Numbered from the stretch's first letter, positions 29,987-39,050 are shown. The stretch is 44,918 bases of DNA from Cryobacterium melibiosiphilum (GCF_003602235.1 NZ_QZVS01000064.1:220-45137), one strand, 5' to 3'. Program-made: numbers and translations. Notes: generated from the sequence alone by a model not told the origin.

Positions 29987-31009
29987 GTGGCACAGGGAGC
30001 GCGGCCGAACAGGCCCCAACAACAGACGACATCCGGTTCGACCAAAAAGACACAGGCCAAGACGCACGGCGCCTCGGGAAATCCGGCCAAGCGCAACGGT
30101 CCGGCCCGGCGCGGACCGGCCGCGGTGAAACCCGCGACCGCGTCCGACTGGGTATCCGGCGCCCGACTGCGCACGCTGCCGCTCGCGATCGCGCCCGTCT
30201 TTCTCGGCACCGGCGCGGCAATCGTCGCGACCGGAGCGGGCGAATTCCACTGGGTGCGGGCGCTGCTCGCCCTCGCGGTCGCCGTCTGCCTGCAAATCGG
30301 CGTGAACTACGCGAACGACTACTCCGACGGCATCCGTGGCACCGACAACAACCGGGTCGGCCCGGCGCGGCTGACCGGCAGCGGTGCCGCTGCCCCGCGC
30401 ACGGTTCTGATCGTGGCGCTGTCGTTCTTCGGAGCGGCGGCGATCGCCGGGCTGCTGCTCGTCATCGCCACCCAGCAGTGGTGGTTGCTGCTCGTGGGCG
30501 TGCTCGCGATCGCGGCCGCCTGGCTGTACACGGGTGGCAAACGACCCTACGGCTACCTCGGACTCGGTGAGCTGTTCGTCTTCGTCTTCTTCGGACTCGT
30601 CGCCACCCTTGGCACCACCTACGTGCAGGCCGGCACAGTGAACCTCGAAAGCTGGCTGAGTGCCATCAGCATCGGCTTCATCGCCTGCGCCGTGCTGATG
30701 GTCAACAACCTGCGCGACATCGTGCCCGACAGGGCCTCCGGCAAGCGCACGCTTGCCGTGCTGATCGGCGGCACCGCCGGCCGCGCGGTGTTCTGCGTGT
30801 TCCTGCTGGCGCCGTTCCTCACCGTCGGGTTCTTCTCGCTCTTCTACCCGCTGGCCTTCTTCACGTTCTTCGTGCTGCTGCTCGCCCTGCCGGCCTGCCT
30901 CATCACCGTGACCGGCCGCACTGCGGGGGAGCTGATCCTCGCCCTCAAGCTCACGAGCTTCGCGGGGCTGGGCTACGGCGTGCTGCTCGGGCTGGCCTTC
31001 GCCCTCTGA
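29987..31009 (+). CDS. menA: 1,4-Dihydroxy-2-naphthoate polyprenyltransferase
   Basis: The 340-residue membrane protein attaches the polyprenyl tail to make demethylmenaquinone. The first Asp-rich motif is NYANDYSDGIRGTD and the second NNLRDIVPDRASGKRTLAV, both typical of MenA. About nine membrane segments follow from residue 58 on. The N-terminal 50 residues are unusual: hydrophilic, rich in Gln, Lys, Arg and Pro, and not part of the usual family. GTG 29987 is supported by TACGCT 7 bases upstream; an earlier in-frame start would overlap menE heavily. Confidence 0.95.
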   Translation: MAQGARPNRPQQQTTSGSTKKTQAKTHGASGNPAKRNGPARRGPAAVKPATASDWVSGARLRTLPLAIAPVFLGTGAAIVATGAGEFHWVRALLALAVAVCLQIGVNYANDYSDGIRGTDNNRVGPARLTGSGAAAPRTVLIVALSFFGAAAIAGLLLVIATQQWWLLLVGVLAIAAAWLYTGGKRPYGYLGLGELFVFVFFGLVATLGTTYVQAGTVNLESWLSAISIGFIACAVLMVNNLRDIVPDRASGKRTLAVLIGGTAGRAVFCVFLLAPFLTVGFFSLFYPLAFFTFFVLLLALPACLITVTGRTAGELILALKLTSFAGLGYGVLLGLAFAL

Positions 31010-31024
31010 CCCGGCCCGCGGCAT

Positions 31025-31048
31025 CCGTCGCCTGATCTGGCGAGACGG
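31025..31048. terminator. Imperfect hairpin between convergent menA and the DUF4229 gene
   Basis: CCGTC...CC and GG...GACGG arms surround TGATCT with small bulges, in the 41-base gap between the convergent stops. No T tract. Confidence 0.3.
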
Positions 31049-31050
31049 GA

Positions 31051-31392
31051 TTACGCCTGGGGCGGGGTGGGGCCGTCGCGGTGCGTGACCTGCTCGGCCG
31101 GTTTGGCGGCCTCGGTGCGCTCGGCCGCTTCGACGCGCCGGATGGCGGCGTCTTCGGTCTCGGCGTCGACGTTGACCAGCGGCTTGTCGCGGTGGCGCGC
31201 CGCGTAGAGGTCGCGGGCGAGGCCCTCGCGGGGGCGGCGCAGCAACAGGTAGGACACGCACAGCCCGATGATGGCGGCGAGCAGCGCGGCGAGCCACGGT
31301 TCGACTCTGAGGGCGAGCAGAACTGCGAGCGGAATCACGAACAACAGCACTCGGAGCACCGAGTAATACACCCACACGGGAACAGTCTTCAT
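31051..31392 (-). CDS. DUF4229-type small membrane protein
   Basis: The 113-residue protein has two membrane segments (residues about 8-28 and 32-50) followed by a charged cytosolic tail with RRPREGLARDLYAARHRD, as in the actinobacterial DUF4229 family of unknown function. It is often found among menaquinone genes, as here between menA and menD. The ATG at 31392 has TAAACT 6 bases upstream and no ribosome site. A role in quinone or membrane biology is only suggested by location. Confidence 0.87.
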   Translation of the reverse strand: MKTVPVWVYYSVLRVLLFVIPLAVLLALRVEPWLAALLAAIIGLCVSYLLLRRPREGLARDLYAARHRDKPLVNVDAETEDAAIRRVEAAERTEAAKPAEQVTHRDGPTPPQA

Positions 31393-31398
31393 GGCTCT

Positions 31399-31404
31399 AG
31401 TTTA
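31399..31404 (-). promoter_or_regulatory. -10 element of the DUF4229 gene (leaderless start)
   Basis: TAAACT on the minus strand ends 6 bases before the ATG at 31392. Confidence 0.45.
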
Positions 31405-31536
31405 AGCCGCCCGACTGGGCACCTGCCGGTCACCGAACGGACACCCCAGCTTCACCCGGGGCTGGCGGCGCCGTTCTAGAATGCGTTCCGCAGATGGGGG
31501 TCAGCACTCGCTCACCTGACTCACGGCTCAGCGGCC

Positions 31537-31542
31537 TACAAT
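31537..31542 (+). promoter_or_regulatory. -10 element of the PLDc_N-menD pair (leaderless start)
   Basis: TACAAT, a near-perfect -10, ends 6 bases before the ATG at 31549. Confidence 0.5.
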
Positions 31543-31548
31543 TGCGAC

Positions 31549-32010
31549 ATGCCCCGCCTGTTGTTTGGTCTTGGATTGATCGTGATCATCCTCACCGTCT
31601 ATGCCCTGGTCGACTGCGCCCTTTTTGATCGCTCGCGGATTCGCGGGCTGCCGCGATGGGTGTGGATCTTCGTGATCATCCTGGTGCCGGTCATCGGCCC
31701 GCTGCTCTGGCTGTTCGTCGGCCGCGGCCGCAAGCGCGCCCCCGTCGGACGGATGCCCCGCGCGAGTGCTCCCGACGATGACCCGGAGTTTCTGCGGGGC
31801 CTGGACCGCGAGAAGAAGGAACGTGAGCGCATCCGCCTGCTCGAGGAGCAGCTGGCCAAACTCGATGACCCCGAGGCCGGCCCCGGCACGCCGAGTCAGC
31901 CGAACAAGCCCGGTCAGCCCGGAACAGCCGGATCGGCCGACGCGAGCGGCGTCGACCCGAAGAAGTCCGACCCCGGTGAGGGCGACCTCCCCGGCCGGCG
32001 GGATGCCTGA
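31549..32010 (+). CDS. PLDc_N-domain membrane protein
   Basis: The 153-residue protein begins with two membrane segments (about 4-22 and 38-60) around the conserved [25 protein letters not shown], the PLDc_N domain found alone in many actinobacteria. A charged helix with coiled-coil features ([18 protein letters not shown], about 90-107) and a Gly/Pro-rich tail follow. There is no phospholipase domain. Its last codons overlap the start of menD by eight bases, so menD is translated from the same mRNA. The function is unknown. Confidence 0.88.
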   Translation: MPRLLFGLGLIVIILTVYALVDCALFDRSRIRGLPRWVWIFVIILVPVIGPLLWLFVGRGRKRAPVGRMPRASAPDDDPEFLRGLDREKKERERIRLLEEQLAKLDDPEAGPGTPSQPNKPGQPGTAGSADASGVDPKKSDPGEGDLPGRRDA

Positions 32011-33757
32011 AACGCTGCCCGATACACGACTGCCCGACGAACAACCGCGCAGAGACCCGGGCTCAAGCGGTAGCCCGGCGACGGACTTCAGCCTTGCCCT
32101 GCTGAGTGCTTTCGTGCGACTCGGCGTGCGCGACGTGGTCTTGAGCCCGGGCGCCCGTTCTCAGGCGCTCGCCCTGGTCGCCGCCGAGCTCGAGCGTCTC
32201 TCATGCCTCCGATTGCATGTACGCCTCGACGAGCGCAGCGCCGGGTTCCTGGCGCTCGGCCTCTCGAGTGAAACAGGCCAGCCCGCACTCGTTTTGATGA
32301 CGAGCGGCACGGCCGTCGCGAACCTGCATCCGGCGGTGCTCGAAGCGCACCATTCGGGCGTTCCCCTGATCGTGCTGAGCGCCGACCGCCCGGCCGAGCT
32401 GCGCGGCATCCGCTCAAACCAGACGACCGTGCAACCGGGCATGTTCGGGACGGCCCCCCGGCTCTCCGAGGATGTTCCGGCCCCTGAGGGAGACCCGCAG
32501 GAGGCCACCACTGCTGCCGATCTGGCGCAGCGAGCGACGGATGCCGCGCTCGGCATATACACGCGGGATCCCGGCCCCGTGCACCTCAACCTGGCTTTTC
32601 GCGAACCGCTGTCCGCAGCCATCGAGTTGGACGCTGACCATATCTCGGCTGCTGACGGGCCCACCGTGCCCGCGGTTGTCGCACGCGAACCGGCCACCGA
32701 GATCGATCCGCAGGTCGGAACGGTCGTCATCGCCGGGACGGGCTCCGGCCCGGAGGCCGAGGAATTCGCCCGCGCGGGCGACTGGCCTCTTCTGGCCGAG
32801 GTCGTCAGCGGCGCCCGGTTCGGACCGAACCTCGTCGTCGCCTACCGAGAGCTGCTGGCTGAGGCTTCCTTCGGCGGCGCGGTCACCCGCGCGATCGTCT
32901 TCGGCCATCCGACCCTGAGCCGGGAGATTCCGGCCCTGCTGCACCGGGACGGTGTCGAGGTCATCGTCGTCGCCCCGTTCGGCGCCGAAAAGTACAATCC
33001 CGGACACCGCGTGCACCGGTTTGTGTCCGCCGTCGTGGCGTCGCCGGCATCCGTGGCCGCTGCCGTCACGAGCGACGCCCGCCGCTGGCGCGGACGCTGG
33101 GTGATCACCAGCCGGGAGCTGCTCGCGAGCGACTCCGCGGCCACCGCACCCGCGATCGACGCCCGTGGCATCACCCGCTCCGAACTCGCCTTTCTGCGCG
33201 CGCCGATCACGCGCGCCATGCTCGCGGATGCGGTCTGGGCGGCGTCCTGGCCGCACGACCGGCTGGTCTTCGGGGCGTCACGCCTCATCCGCGAGGCCGA
33301 CCGTCGGGTGCCGGGGAAAAAGATCTCGGTGCACTCCAACCGCGGCCTAGCCGGCATTGACGGCACCGTCGCGACTGCGTTCGGCATCGCCGCGGCCAGT
33401 CAGGGCGGGGCAGAGCCGCGTTCGGCCGGCACCACCCGGGTGCTGCTCGGCGACCTGACGCTGCTGCACGACGTGGGCTCGCTGCTGCTGACGCCGGGGG
33501 AGCCGCTCCCGCGCCTGCAGGTGATCGTGGGGGTCGACGGCGGTGGCAGCATCTTCGACGGCCTCGAGGTTGCCGCCACCGCTCCGACCGACGCGCTCGA
33601 CCGGGTGTTGTTCACGCCCCGCCGCGTCGACCTCCGGAGCCTCGCGGCCGCGTACGGCTGGGACTATGCCCGCGCCGAGACCCGTACCGAGTTGGAGCAT
33701 GCGCTCACCGGGGCTCCGACCGCGCCGATGATCCTCGAGGTTCCGCTCGCCCGGTAA
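32003..33757 (+). CDS. menD: SEPHCHC synthase (2-succinyl-5-enolpyruvyl-6-hydroxy-3-cyclohexene-1-carboxylate synthase)
   Basis: The 584-residue thiamine diphosphate enzyme catalyses the first committed step of classical menaquinone synthesis, from isochorismate and 2-oxoglutarate. It has [11 protein letters not shown] at the N-terminal substrate site, the catalytic Glu in [25 protein letters not shown] and the ThDP/Mg segment [13 protein letters not shown]. The ATG at 32003 overlaps the end of the PLDc_N gene; a longer frame upstream lies wholly inside that gene. Isochorismate synthase (menF), thioesterase and menG are not in this window. Confidence 0.95.
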   Translation: MPETLPDTRLPDEQPRRDPGSSGSPATDFSLALLSAFVRLGVRDVVLSPGARSQALALVAAELERLSCLRLHVRLDERSAGFLALGLSSETGQPALVLMTSGTAVANLHPAVLEAHHSGVPLIVLSADRPAELRGIRSNQTTVQPGMFGTAPRLSEDVPAPEGDPQEATTAADLAQRATDAALGIYTRDPGPVHLNLAFREPLSAAIELDADHISAADGPTVPAVVAREPATEIDPQVGTVVIAGTGSGPEAEEFARAGDWPLLAEVVSGARFGPNLVVAYRELLAEASFGGAVTRAIVFGHPTLSREIPALLHRDGVEVIVVAPFGAEKYNPGHRVHRFVSAVVASPASVAAAVTSDARRWRGRWVITSRELLASDSAATAPAIDARGITRSELAFLRAPITRAMLADAVWAASWPHDRLVFGASRLIREADRRVPGKKISVHSNRGLAGIDGTVATAFGIAAASQGGAEPRSAGTTRVLLGDLTLLHDVGSLLLTPGEPLPRLQVIVGVDGGGSIFDGLEVAATAPTDALDRVLFTPRRVDLRSLAAAYGWDYARAETRTELEHALTGAPTAPMILEVPLAR

Positions 33758-33769
33758 CGTTTTCGGGGA

Positions 33770-33789
33770 GAACGACCACGTCGTCGTTC
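33770..33789 (+). terminator. Hairpin after menD
   Basis: GAACGAC and GTCGTTC form a 7-bp stem with a 6-base loop, 12 bases after the menD stop; no clear T tract follows. Confidence 0.4.
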
Positions 33790-33837
33790 GGTATCTCAGA
33801 TCTCACCCTCGCAGACCGAGTGACCTGCAGGGCTGAG

Positions 33838-33863
33838 TTATGCACAGGGCCGAGTTGTCCACA
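33838..33863. other. Two DnaA-box-like 9-mers
   Basis: TTATGCACA (33838-33846) and TTGTCCACA (33855-33863) stand 17 bp apart in the same orientation. The second is an exact actinobacterial DnaA box and the first has one mismatch to TTATCCACA. Binding is unproven, and there are too few for an origin. Confidence 0.35.
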
Positions 33864-33958
33864 GCTCGTGCGAGACCAGCCGCGGACGCGATTGATCCGG
33901 GTAGCGTCGCGATACCACGGGCCAGGTCGGCTCGGGTACTGCGAACGGAGCCGTGCCT

Positions 33959-34867
33959 ATGTCCATCACCTCGTCGCTTGATCCGCTCCCCACCGATCAC
34001 CTCGCAGCCCCGCCGGCAGAACCGAGACCGGGCCGCTGCGGAACAGCTCGGGCCGCGCTGCTGTTGGGGGGTGCCGCGGTTCTGACGTGCTGGGTGCCCC
34101 TGCTCGGCTTCCTGCTCGGCCAGGTGGGGGCTGCCCTGGCGATTGTCTCCGTGACCAAACCGGGGCGTCAGCGCCCGGCGATCATCGGTCTCGCCCTCGC
34201 GAGCCTGGGGATGGTCGTGAACGTGGTCGTCACGAGCGTCGTCGCGGCCGCGCTGATCGCCGCCGGATCACAGCTGGCAGGCGCCCGGAGCGCGCTCGAC
34301 ACCGAGAACGGCGCCTCAGCCGCACCCGGAGCCGGGAGTGTAGGGGGCAGCACCGTGACGCAGGGGGTCGAGACCCCGTGCTTCAGCTTCAACGGCCCCG
34401 CGTCATACATCAACAACCAGTCCGCCGAGGACGCAGCCGAGTGTCTCACCAGCCTGCAGTTGTGGGGCGAGCGTGACGAACAGGGACAGATTCAGAACAC
34501 CGGGTTCGGGTCCGTTCTCGGCAGCGTCGAAGTGAACTCGATCCTCGTGGAGTCCAGCGACGAAGCAGCCCCCGACAGGACGATTGACAGCATCGTCGAC
34601 GCGCTCAACGTCGAGCACATTCCCACCCTCGGCACGGTTTCCAGCCTGAAGGAAAGCGTCACCCTCGACGGGATGCCGGCCAACATCACGAGGGTGATCA
34701 GCTCGGTGGAGACAACGAAGACCAAGGTCATGATCACCAGTTACGCGCCCGAGCCGTACCAGACCGACGCCGGCCCGGTGCAGCTGTTCCTGATCTATCT
34801 CGTGATTCCCGAAGACAACGGCGAGGAGATCCTCGCGACCGTGCTCGACAGCTGGCGCTGGCACTAG
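33959..34867 (+). CDS. Membrane-anchored protein with DUF4190-like N-terminus
   Basis: The 302-residue protein has a short Pro-rich cytosolic start, two membrane segments (about 32-60 and 66-98) with a KPGRQRPAIIGLALASLGMVVNVV pattern similar to DUF4190 proteins, and a large outside domain (about 120-302) with two cysteines near 139 and 160. The outer domain has no motif that I recognise. The ATG at 33959 lies 8 bases after GGAG, better than GTG 33953. It is a single gene. A surface or envelope role is likely; the function is unknown. Confidence 0.82.
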   Translation: MSITSSLDPLPTDHLAAPPAEPRPGRCGTARAALLLGGAAVLTCWVPLLGFLLGQVGAALAIVSVTKPGRQRPAIIGLALASLGMVVNVVVTSVVAAALIAAGSQLAGARSALDTENGASAAPGAGSVGGSTVTQGVETPCFSFNGPASYINNQSAEDAAECLTSLQLWGERDEQGQIQNTGFGSVLGSVEVNSILVESSDEAAPDRTIDSIVDALNVEHIPTLGTVSSLKESVTLDGMPANITRVISSVETTKTKVMITSYAPEPYQTDAGPVQLFLIYLVIPEDNGEEILATVLDSWRWH

Positions 34868-34890
34868 GGCCACGCAGGCACGCAGATCGG

Positions 34891-34920
34891 GTTGACGCTG
34901 CACGGGGGGCGGCACACAAT
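34891..34920 (+). promoter_or_regulatory. Promoter of the three-helix-bundle gene (leaderless start)
   Basis: TTGACG (34891), an 18-base spacer and CACAAT (34915-34920) are followed after exactly 6 bases by the ATG at 34927. This is one of the clearest complete promoters in the window. Confidence 0.6.
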
Positions 34921-34926
34921 CTGTGC

Positions 34927-35178
34927 ATGAATAGCGAAGATGAAACACAGGCGGTGGCCAAGGTCATCGCCCGACTCCGAAAGAAATTTCCGCAGGTATC
35001 GCCGGAGACGGTCGAGCAGATTGTGCGCCAGGAACACCGGGCGTTAGACGGACGCCCGGTGCGGGATTTCATCGCCGTGCTTGTCGAGCACGAAGCGCGG
35101 CAGCGCCTGCGTGCGATGTCGGTGCCGGTTCAGGCGGCGGTGCCGGGCTCGGTTCCGCGCGCAGCCAACGGCATTTAG
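34927..35178 (+). CDS. Three-helix-bundle dimerisation-domain protein
   Basis: The 83-residue protein reads VAKVIARLRKKFPQVSPETVEQIVRQ, then HRALDGRPVRDFIAVLVEHEARQRL (residues about 10-60). This is the small helical domain seen in many actinobacterial proteins of unknown function. It has no membrane segment or cysteine. Its stop overlaps that of the convergent hydratase-family gene by four bases. A dimerising or regulatory role is possible. Confidence 0.85.
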   Translation: MNSEDETQAVAKVIARLRKKFPQVSPETVEQIVRQEHRALDGRPVRDFIAVLVEHEARQRLRAMSVPVQAAVPGSVPRAANGI

Positions 35179-36236
35179 CGGGCGGCGGCATCCGCCAGAC
35201 GCAGTTCGCGGTGGCCGAGGGGGGCAAAGTGCGCGTCGACCTCGGCCTCGGAGACCTCGGCGAGGGTGGCGGGGCTCCACCGCGGCGTGTGGTCCTTGTC
35301 GATGACCTGGGCCCGGATGCCCTCCCGAAAATCGGGACGGTCGAGGCTGTGCAGCGAGACGCGAAACTCCTGCTCGAGCACCGATTCGAGGTCGGGCAGC
35401 GCGCGCGCCCGGCGCAGTGCGGCGAGCGTCACCTTGACCGCGGTCGGTGAATTGAAGCGGATGCTCGCCGCCGCCTCGTGCGCGCCGGCCTCGGTGCTCG
35501 AATCGAGGCGCTGAAGAATCTCCTCGACGGTGTCGGCGGCGTAGCAGGAGTTGATCCAGTGCCGGTGCTGCAGCAGGGGCGGCGCGGGCGCCGGAACGGT
35601 GACCGCGGCCAGCACCTGCTGCAGATTGTCGGTGGCCAGGCGCTGAACCAGCTCGACGATCCGGTCGCTCGGCAGAAAACGGTCAGCCAGGCCGAGGGTA
35701 ATGGCGTCGGAGCCGGTCATCGCGTTCGAGGTCAGGGCGAGATGGGTTCCCAGCTCGCCCGGCGCCCGGGAGAAGAGGTACGTACCGCCGACATCGGGCA
35801 CAAAGCCGATGGCCGCTTCGGGCATGCCGATCTTCGAGCGTTCGGTGACCAGCCGCACCGAGGCGTGCGCGGAGATGCCCACGCCACCGCCGAAGACCAC
35901 GCCGTCCATGAGCGTCACGACGGGTGTGGGATAGCGGGCGATGAGCGCGTTGACGGGGTATTCGGCGGCCCAAAATAACTCGGTGGCGTGTCCGCCGGCG
36001 GCGGCGTCCCGGGCGATCGCCACGATGTCGCCGCCCGCGCAGAGTCCACGCTCACCGCTGCCGGTGATCAGGACGACGTGCACCGTGTCATCCGTCGCCC
36101 AGTCGGTGAGGTGATCGCCGATGATGCGCACCATCTCTTCGGTGAGGGCGTTCATCGCGCGGGGGCGATTGAGCTGCAGATGGCCGAGATGGCCGATGCG
36201 GCGCACGATCACGGATACGGTCTCGTCGTGTGTCAT
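35175..36236 (-). CDS. Enoyl-CoA hydratase/isomerase-family protein, probably 3-hydroxyisobutyryl-CoA hydrolase
   Basis: The 353-residue crotonase-fold protein has LNRPRAMNALTEEM, CAGGDIVAIAR and MDGVVFGGGVGISAHASVRLVTERSKIGMPE with the active-site region IGFVPDVGGTYLFSR, then an extra C-terminal domain (about 250-353) ending in a WSPATLAEV segment. Length over 340 residues and these motifs fit 3-hydroxyisobutyryl-CoA hydrolase of valine breakdown rather than a 260-residue enoyl-CoA hydratase. The ATG at 36236 is preceded by GGAAAGCGGG. No other valine-breakdown gene is in the window. It is divergent from the GH15 gene. Confidence 0.88.
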   Translation of the reverse strand: MTHDETVSVIVRRIGHLGHLQLNRPRAMNALTEEMVRIIGDHLTDWATDDTVHVVLITGSGERGLCAGGDIVAIARDAAAGGHATELFWAAEYPVNALIARYPTPVVTLMDGVVFGGGVGISAHASVRLVTERSKIGMPEAAIGFVPDVGGTYLFSRAPGELGTHLALTSNAMTGSDAITLGLADRFLPSDRIVELVQRLATDNLQQVLAAVTVPAPAPPLLQHRHWINSCYAADTVEEILQRLDSSTEAGAHEAAASIRFNSPTAVKVTLAALRRARALPDLESVLEQEFRVSLHSLDRPDFREGIRAQVIDKDHTPRWSPATLAEVSEAEVDAHFAPLGHRELRLADAAAR

Positions 36237-36340
36237 GCGGACCCGCTTTCCGTGGCACCGCCGTTGGTGACCCACTGCGCTCGCCGGGGCGAGTCGTCTG
36301 CCTCACGATACACACCCGCACCGGCAATTCTGCTCGGCGG

Positions 36341-36354
36341 CCGCAACGTTGCGG
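36341..36354. promoter_or_regulatory. Perfect 14-bp palindrome between divergent genes
   Basis: CCGCAACGTTGCGG is a perfect palindrome with a central CG, the style of LacI-family operators. It lies 105 bp from the hydrolase start and 151 bp from the GH15 start. The binding protein is unknown. Confidence 0.4.
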
Positions 36355-36504
36355 GTCTGTGTCCCCGAACTGGCAAACCGACCCGAAGACCCCCAGAATT
36401 CTTGATCTGGCCGAACAGATGACACCATCAAGCTAAGGGGACCTTTGCGAAGTGGCGAGCTTCCCGCCTGTCCTGCCCTGCAGAACCCTTCGCTAGGAAC
36501 CATC

Positions 36505-38883
36505 ATGACCCAACGCCTGACCCGCTCGAGCCGCGCCGCCCGCCCGAACCTCGGCGTCTCCGACCAGTTGCTTCAGGACCTGCAACAGCTCGCGCGCACC
36601 CCCTCACTGTTGGTGGCCTGCAACTATGGCGGCACCCTGTCGTACCACGGCGCCTCCGACGTGCCCTCGAAGCTGCTGCCCGAATCGGCGACCGCGCTGC
36701 GCGCCCTTGCCGCCCTGCCGAACACCCACACCGCCGTCATGAGCGGTCGCACCCTGCGCGACCTCGCGGCGGATTCCCGCCTGCCGCGCGAGGTGCACCT
36801 CGTCGGCTCGAACGGCGCCGAGTTCGACTCCGAGTTCTTCGGCACCGGGTCAACGGATGCCGCCCCCCGCGCCGACGACTCCGGTGCGGCCCTCGACCGC
36901 CTGCGCAACCGCCTCGGCGTGAGCGCCGCCTTCTTCGCCGGTGATGCGTCGAGCGACGAATTCGCCATGAGCACCCTGCACGGCCCCGACATGGGCGTGC
37001 GCATCGGCGACGGCGATACGAAGGCCGCGCACCGCATCACCGGCCCCGAGACCCTCGCCTCCCTCCTCGCCCTGCTGTTCGAGCTGCGCAAGGACTGGCT
37101 GTTCGGCCAGGACGTCGTGGCCATCGAACGTCATTCGATGCTCGGCGACGGCACCTCGACCGCCCTCGTGACGCCGGAGGCCCGCATTTGCTGGATGACG
37201 CATCCGCAGCCCGATTCGGGCTCACTGTTTGCGAGCATCCTCGGCAGTGAAGAGGCCGGCCACTTCAGCATCGACCCGGTGAAGAAGAGCCGCGTGCTCG
37301 GCCAGCGCTACGTCGACAACACCATGATCGTCGAGACCCGCTGGGCCGATGTCACGGTCACCGACTACCTCGAGCCCTCCCCGCTGGGCATCACCAACCT
37401 CGTGCGGGTGCTCACCGGCACCGGCAGCGCGAAGATCATCTTCGCGCCACGGCCCGACTACGCCGCCGCCTATTTCAACATGCACGCGGATGCCACGGGC
37501 GTGCACATCACCGGATCCCGTGACCCGATCACCCTCACCGCCCCCGGCGTGGAGTTCACCGTCACCTCCGACGGCCGCAACGAGACCGCGACCGCCGTCG
37601 TCGACCTGTCGCAGGGCCCGGTCGTGCTGAACCTGCGCTGCGGAGACACCGACGCCTACGTGCCCGACTGCGCGGCCGAACCCGCCCGCCGGGCCGTGAT
37701 CGCCGCGAAGAGCCGCTCCTGGGTCAGCCAACTCGACCTGCCCGGCGTGAAGCCGTCGCTCGTGGGACGTTCGGCGCTCGTGCTGCGCGCGCTCTGCTAC
37801 GAACCGACCGGCGCCGTGCTCGCGGCGTCGACGACGTCGCTGCCCGAGGGCATTGGCGGCACCCGCAACTGGGATTACCGCTACTGCTGGCTGCGCGACG
37901 GCTCGATGACGGTCAAGGCGCTCGTCGACCTCGGCTCGACGGTGGAGGCCGAAGGGTTTCTGCACTGGCTCGACGGCATTCTTCAGGTGTCCCCGGGGGC
38001 CGAGTGGCTGCATCCGCTCTATTCGATCACCGGTTCGTCGCTCGGTGCCGAGGCCAGCCTGGAGTCGCTGCCCGGTTACGCCGGCTCGCGCCCGGTGCGC
38101 ATCGGAAACGCCGCGGACAACCAGGTGCAGCTCGACGTGTTCGGCCCGATCGCCGAACTGATCGACACCCTCAGCGCCCGCAACGGCGAGGTCACCGAGT
38201 TTCAGTGGGGACTGCTCAGCCAGATGGTCAACGCCGTCGCGAGCCGCTGGCAGGAACCCGACCACGGCATCTGGGAAGCCCGCCGCAGCCCGCGCCACCA
38301 CACCTATACGAAGACCATGTGCTGGGTCACCGTCGATCGCGCCCTGCGTGTCGCCGCCCGCCACGGCCGCACCGTCGAACCCGAATGGGAGCTGCTCGCC
38401 CTCACTATTCGCGAAGACGTGCTGGTCAACGGCTGGGACGACGACGTGAAGTCGTACACCGTGGCCTACGACAGCCCCGACCTCGACGCCGCCGTGCTGC
38501 ACATCGGGCTTAGCGGCCTGCTCGACGTGAGCGACCCCCGGTTCGCGCAGACGGTCAGCGCCGTCGAGCGTGAACTGCGCGTGGGCCCGACCGTGTTCCG
38601 CTACCGCTACGACGACGGCCTGCCCGGGCTCGAGGGCGGCTTCCATATCTGCACGACCTGGCTGATCGAGTCCTACCTCGCGACCGGCCGGTTCGACGAG
38701 GCCGAGGCCCTGTTCAACCAGCTGATCATCCTGACCGGTCCGACCGGACTGCTCTCGGAGGAGTTCGACCCGGCGACCGAGACGCACCTGGGCAACCATC
38801 CGCAGGCGTACTCGCACCTCGGCTTCATCCGCTGCGCGCAGCTGCTCGACGCTCACCGCAAGGCGTTCGTGGCCGTCGCTTAG
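36505..38883 (+). CDS. Glycoside hydrolase family 15 protein fused to a degenerate trehalose-phosphatase domain
   Basis: The 792-residue protein has two parts. Residues about 30-195 look like trehalose-6-phosphate phosphatase: VMSGRTLRDLAA, LVGSNGAEFD and FAGDASSDEFAM (D147, D151) are recognisable. But the catalytic DFDGTL motif is NYGGTL at 40-45, so both Asp are lost, and the cap domain normally between the GAE motif and the GD motif is nearly absent. Residues about 205-792 are a GH15 alpha/alpha barrel with GGTRNWDYRYCWLRD and the two expected acid/base glutamates, E591 in DHGIWEAR and E752/E753 in LSEEFDP. Family members are trehalases or glucoamylase-like. The ATG at 36505 follows AGGAA. 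The phosphatase part is probably inactive and may bind trehalose-phosphate or act structurally. Confidence 0.9.
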   Translation: MTQRLTRSSRAARPNLGVSDQLLQDLQQLARTPSLLVACNYGGTLSYHGASDVPSKLLPESATALRALAALPNTHTAVMSGRTLRDLAADSRLPREVHLVGSNGAEFDSEFFGTGSTDAAPRADDSGAALDRLRNRLGVSAAFFAGDASSDEFAMSTLHGPDMGVRIGDGDTKAAHRITGPETLASLLALLFELRKDWLFGQDVVAIERHSMLGDGTSTALVTPEARICWMTHPQPDSGSLFASILGSEEAGHFSIDPVKKSRVLGQRYVDNTMIVETRWADVTVTDYLEPSPLGITNLVRVLTGTGSAKIIFAPRPDYAAAYFNMHADATGVHITGSRDPITLTAPGVEFTVTSDGRNETATAVVDLSQGPVVLNLRCGDTDAYVPDCAAEPARRAVIAAKSRSWVSQLDLPGVKPSLVGRSALVLRALCYEPTGAVLAASTTSLPEGIGGTRNWDYRYCWLRDGSMTVKALVDLGSTVEAEGFLHWLDGILQVSPGAEWLHPLYSITGSSLGAEASLESLPGYAGSRPVRIGNAADNQVQLDVFGPIAELIDTLSARNGEVTEFQWGLLSQMVNAVASRWQEPDHGIWEARRSPRHHTYTKTMCWVTVDRALRVAARHGRTVEPEWELLALTIREDVLVNGWDDDVKSYTVAYDSPDLDAAVLHIGLSGLLDVSDPRFAQTVSAVERELRVGPTVFRYRYDDGLPGLEGGFHICTTWLIESYLATGRFDEAEALFNQLIILTGPTGLLSEEFDPATETHLGNHPQAYSHLGFIRCAQLLDAHRKAFVAVA

Positions 38884-38921
38884 CTGAGCCGCTGGTCGGC
38901 CTGGCCGGCTAAATCGCGCAC

Positions 38922-38957
38922 AAAACACCTTCGTTCTGAGAATGAAGGTGTTTTTTG
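38922..38957. terminator. Strong terminator after the GH15 gene
   Basis: AAAACACCTTC (38922-38932) pairs with GAAGGTGTTTT (38944-38954) over 11 bp and is followed by more T. The loop TTCTGAGAA can pair further. With A residues on the other side it can act in both directions. Confidence 0.85.
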
Positions 38958-39019
38958 CGTATCTCAGCCCTCAACTCGGCGGCAGCGCAGGCGTGATTCG
39001 ACCGGCCGGAGCGGGATCT

Positions 39020-39035
39020 GCACTAGATGTAGTTG
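39020..39035 (+). promoter_or_regulatory. NrdR box 1 upstream of nrdD
   Basis: A 16-mer centred on the palindrome ACTAGATGTAGT resembles the NrdR box (consensus near ACACWATATATWGTGT). It is exactly 31 bp from a second box, the spacing of three helical turns usual for NrdR. Confidence 0.65.
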
Positions 39036-39050
39036 CAGATGCATGTATAG

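Noticed and set aside
33838..33863. Replication origin
   Set aside because: Only two DnaA-like boxes, no dnaA/dnaN neighbours and no AT-rich unwinding region.
37222..38928. Minus-strand frame of 568 codons opposite the GH15 gene
   Set aside because: Composition and lack of motifs mark it as an antisense shadow of a confident enzyme gene.
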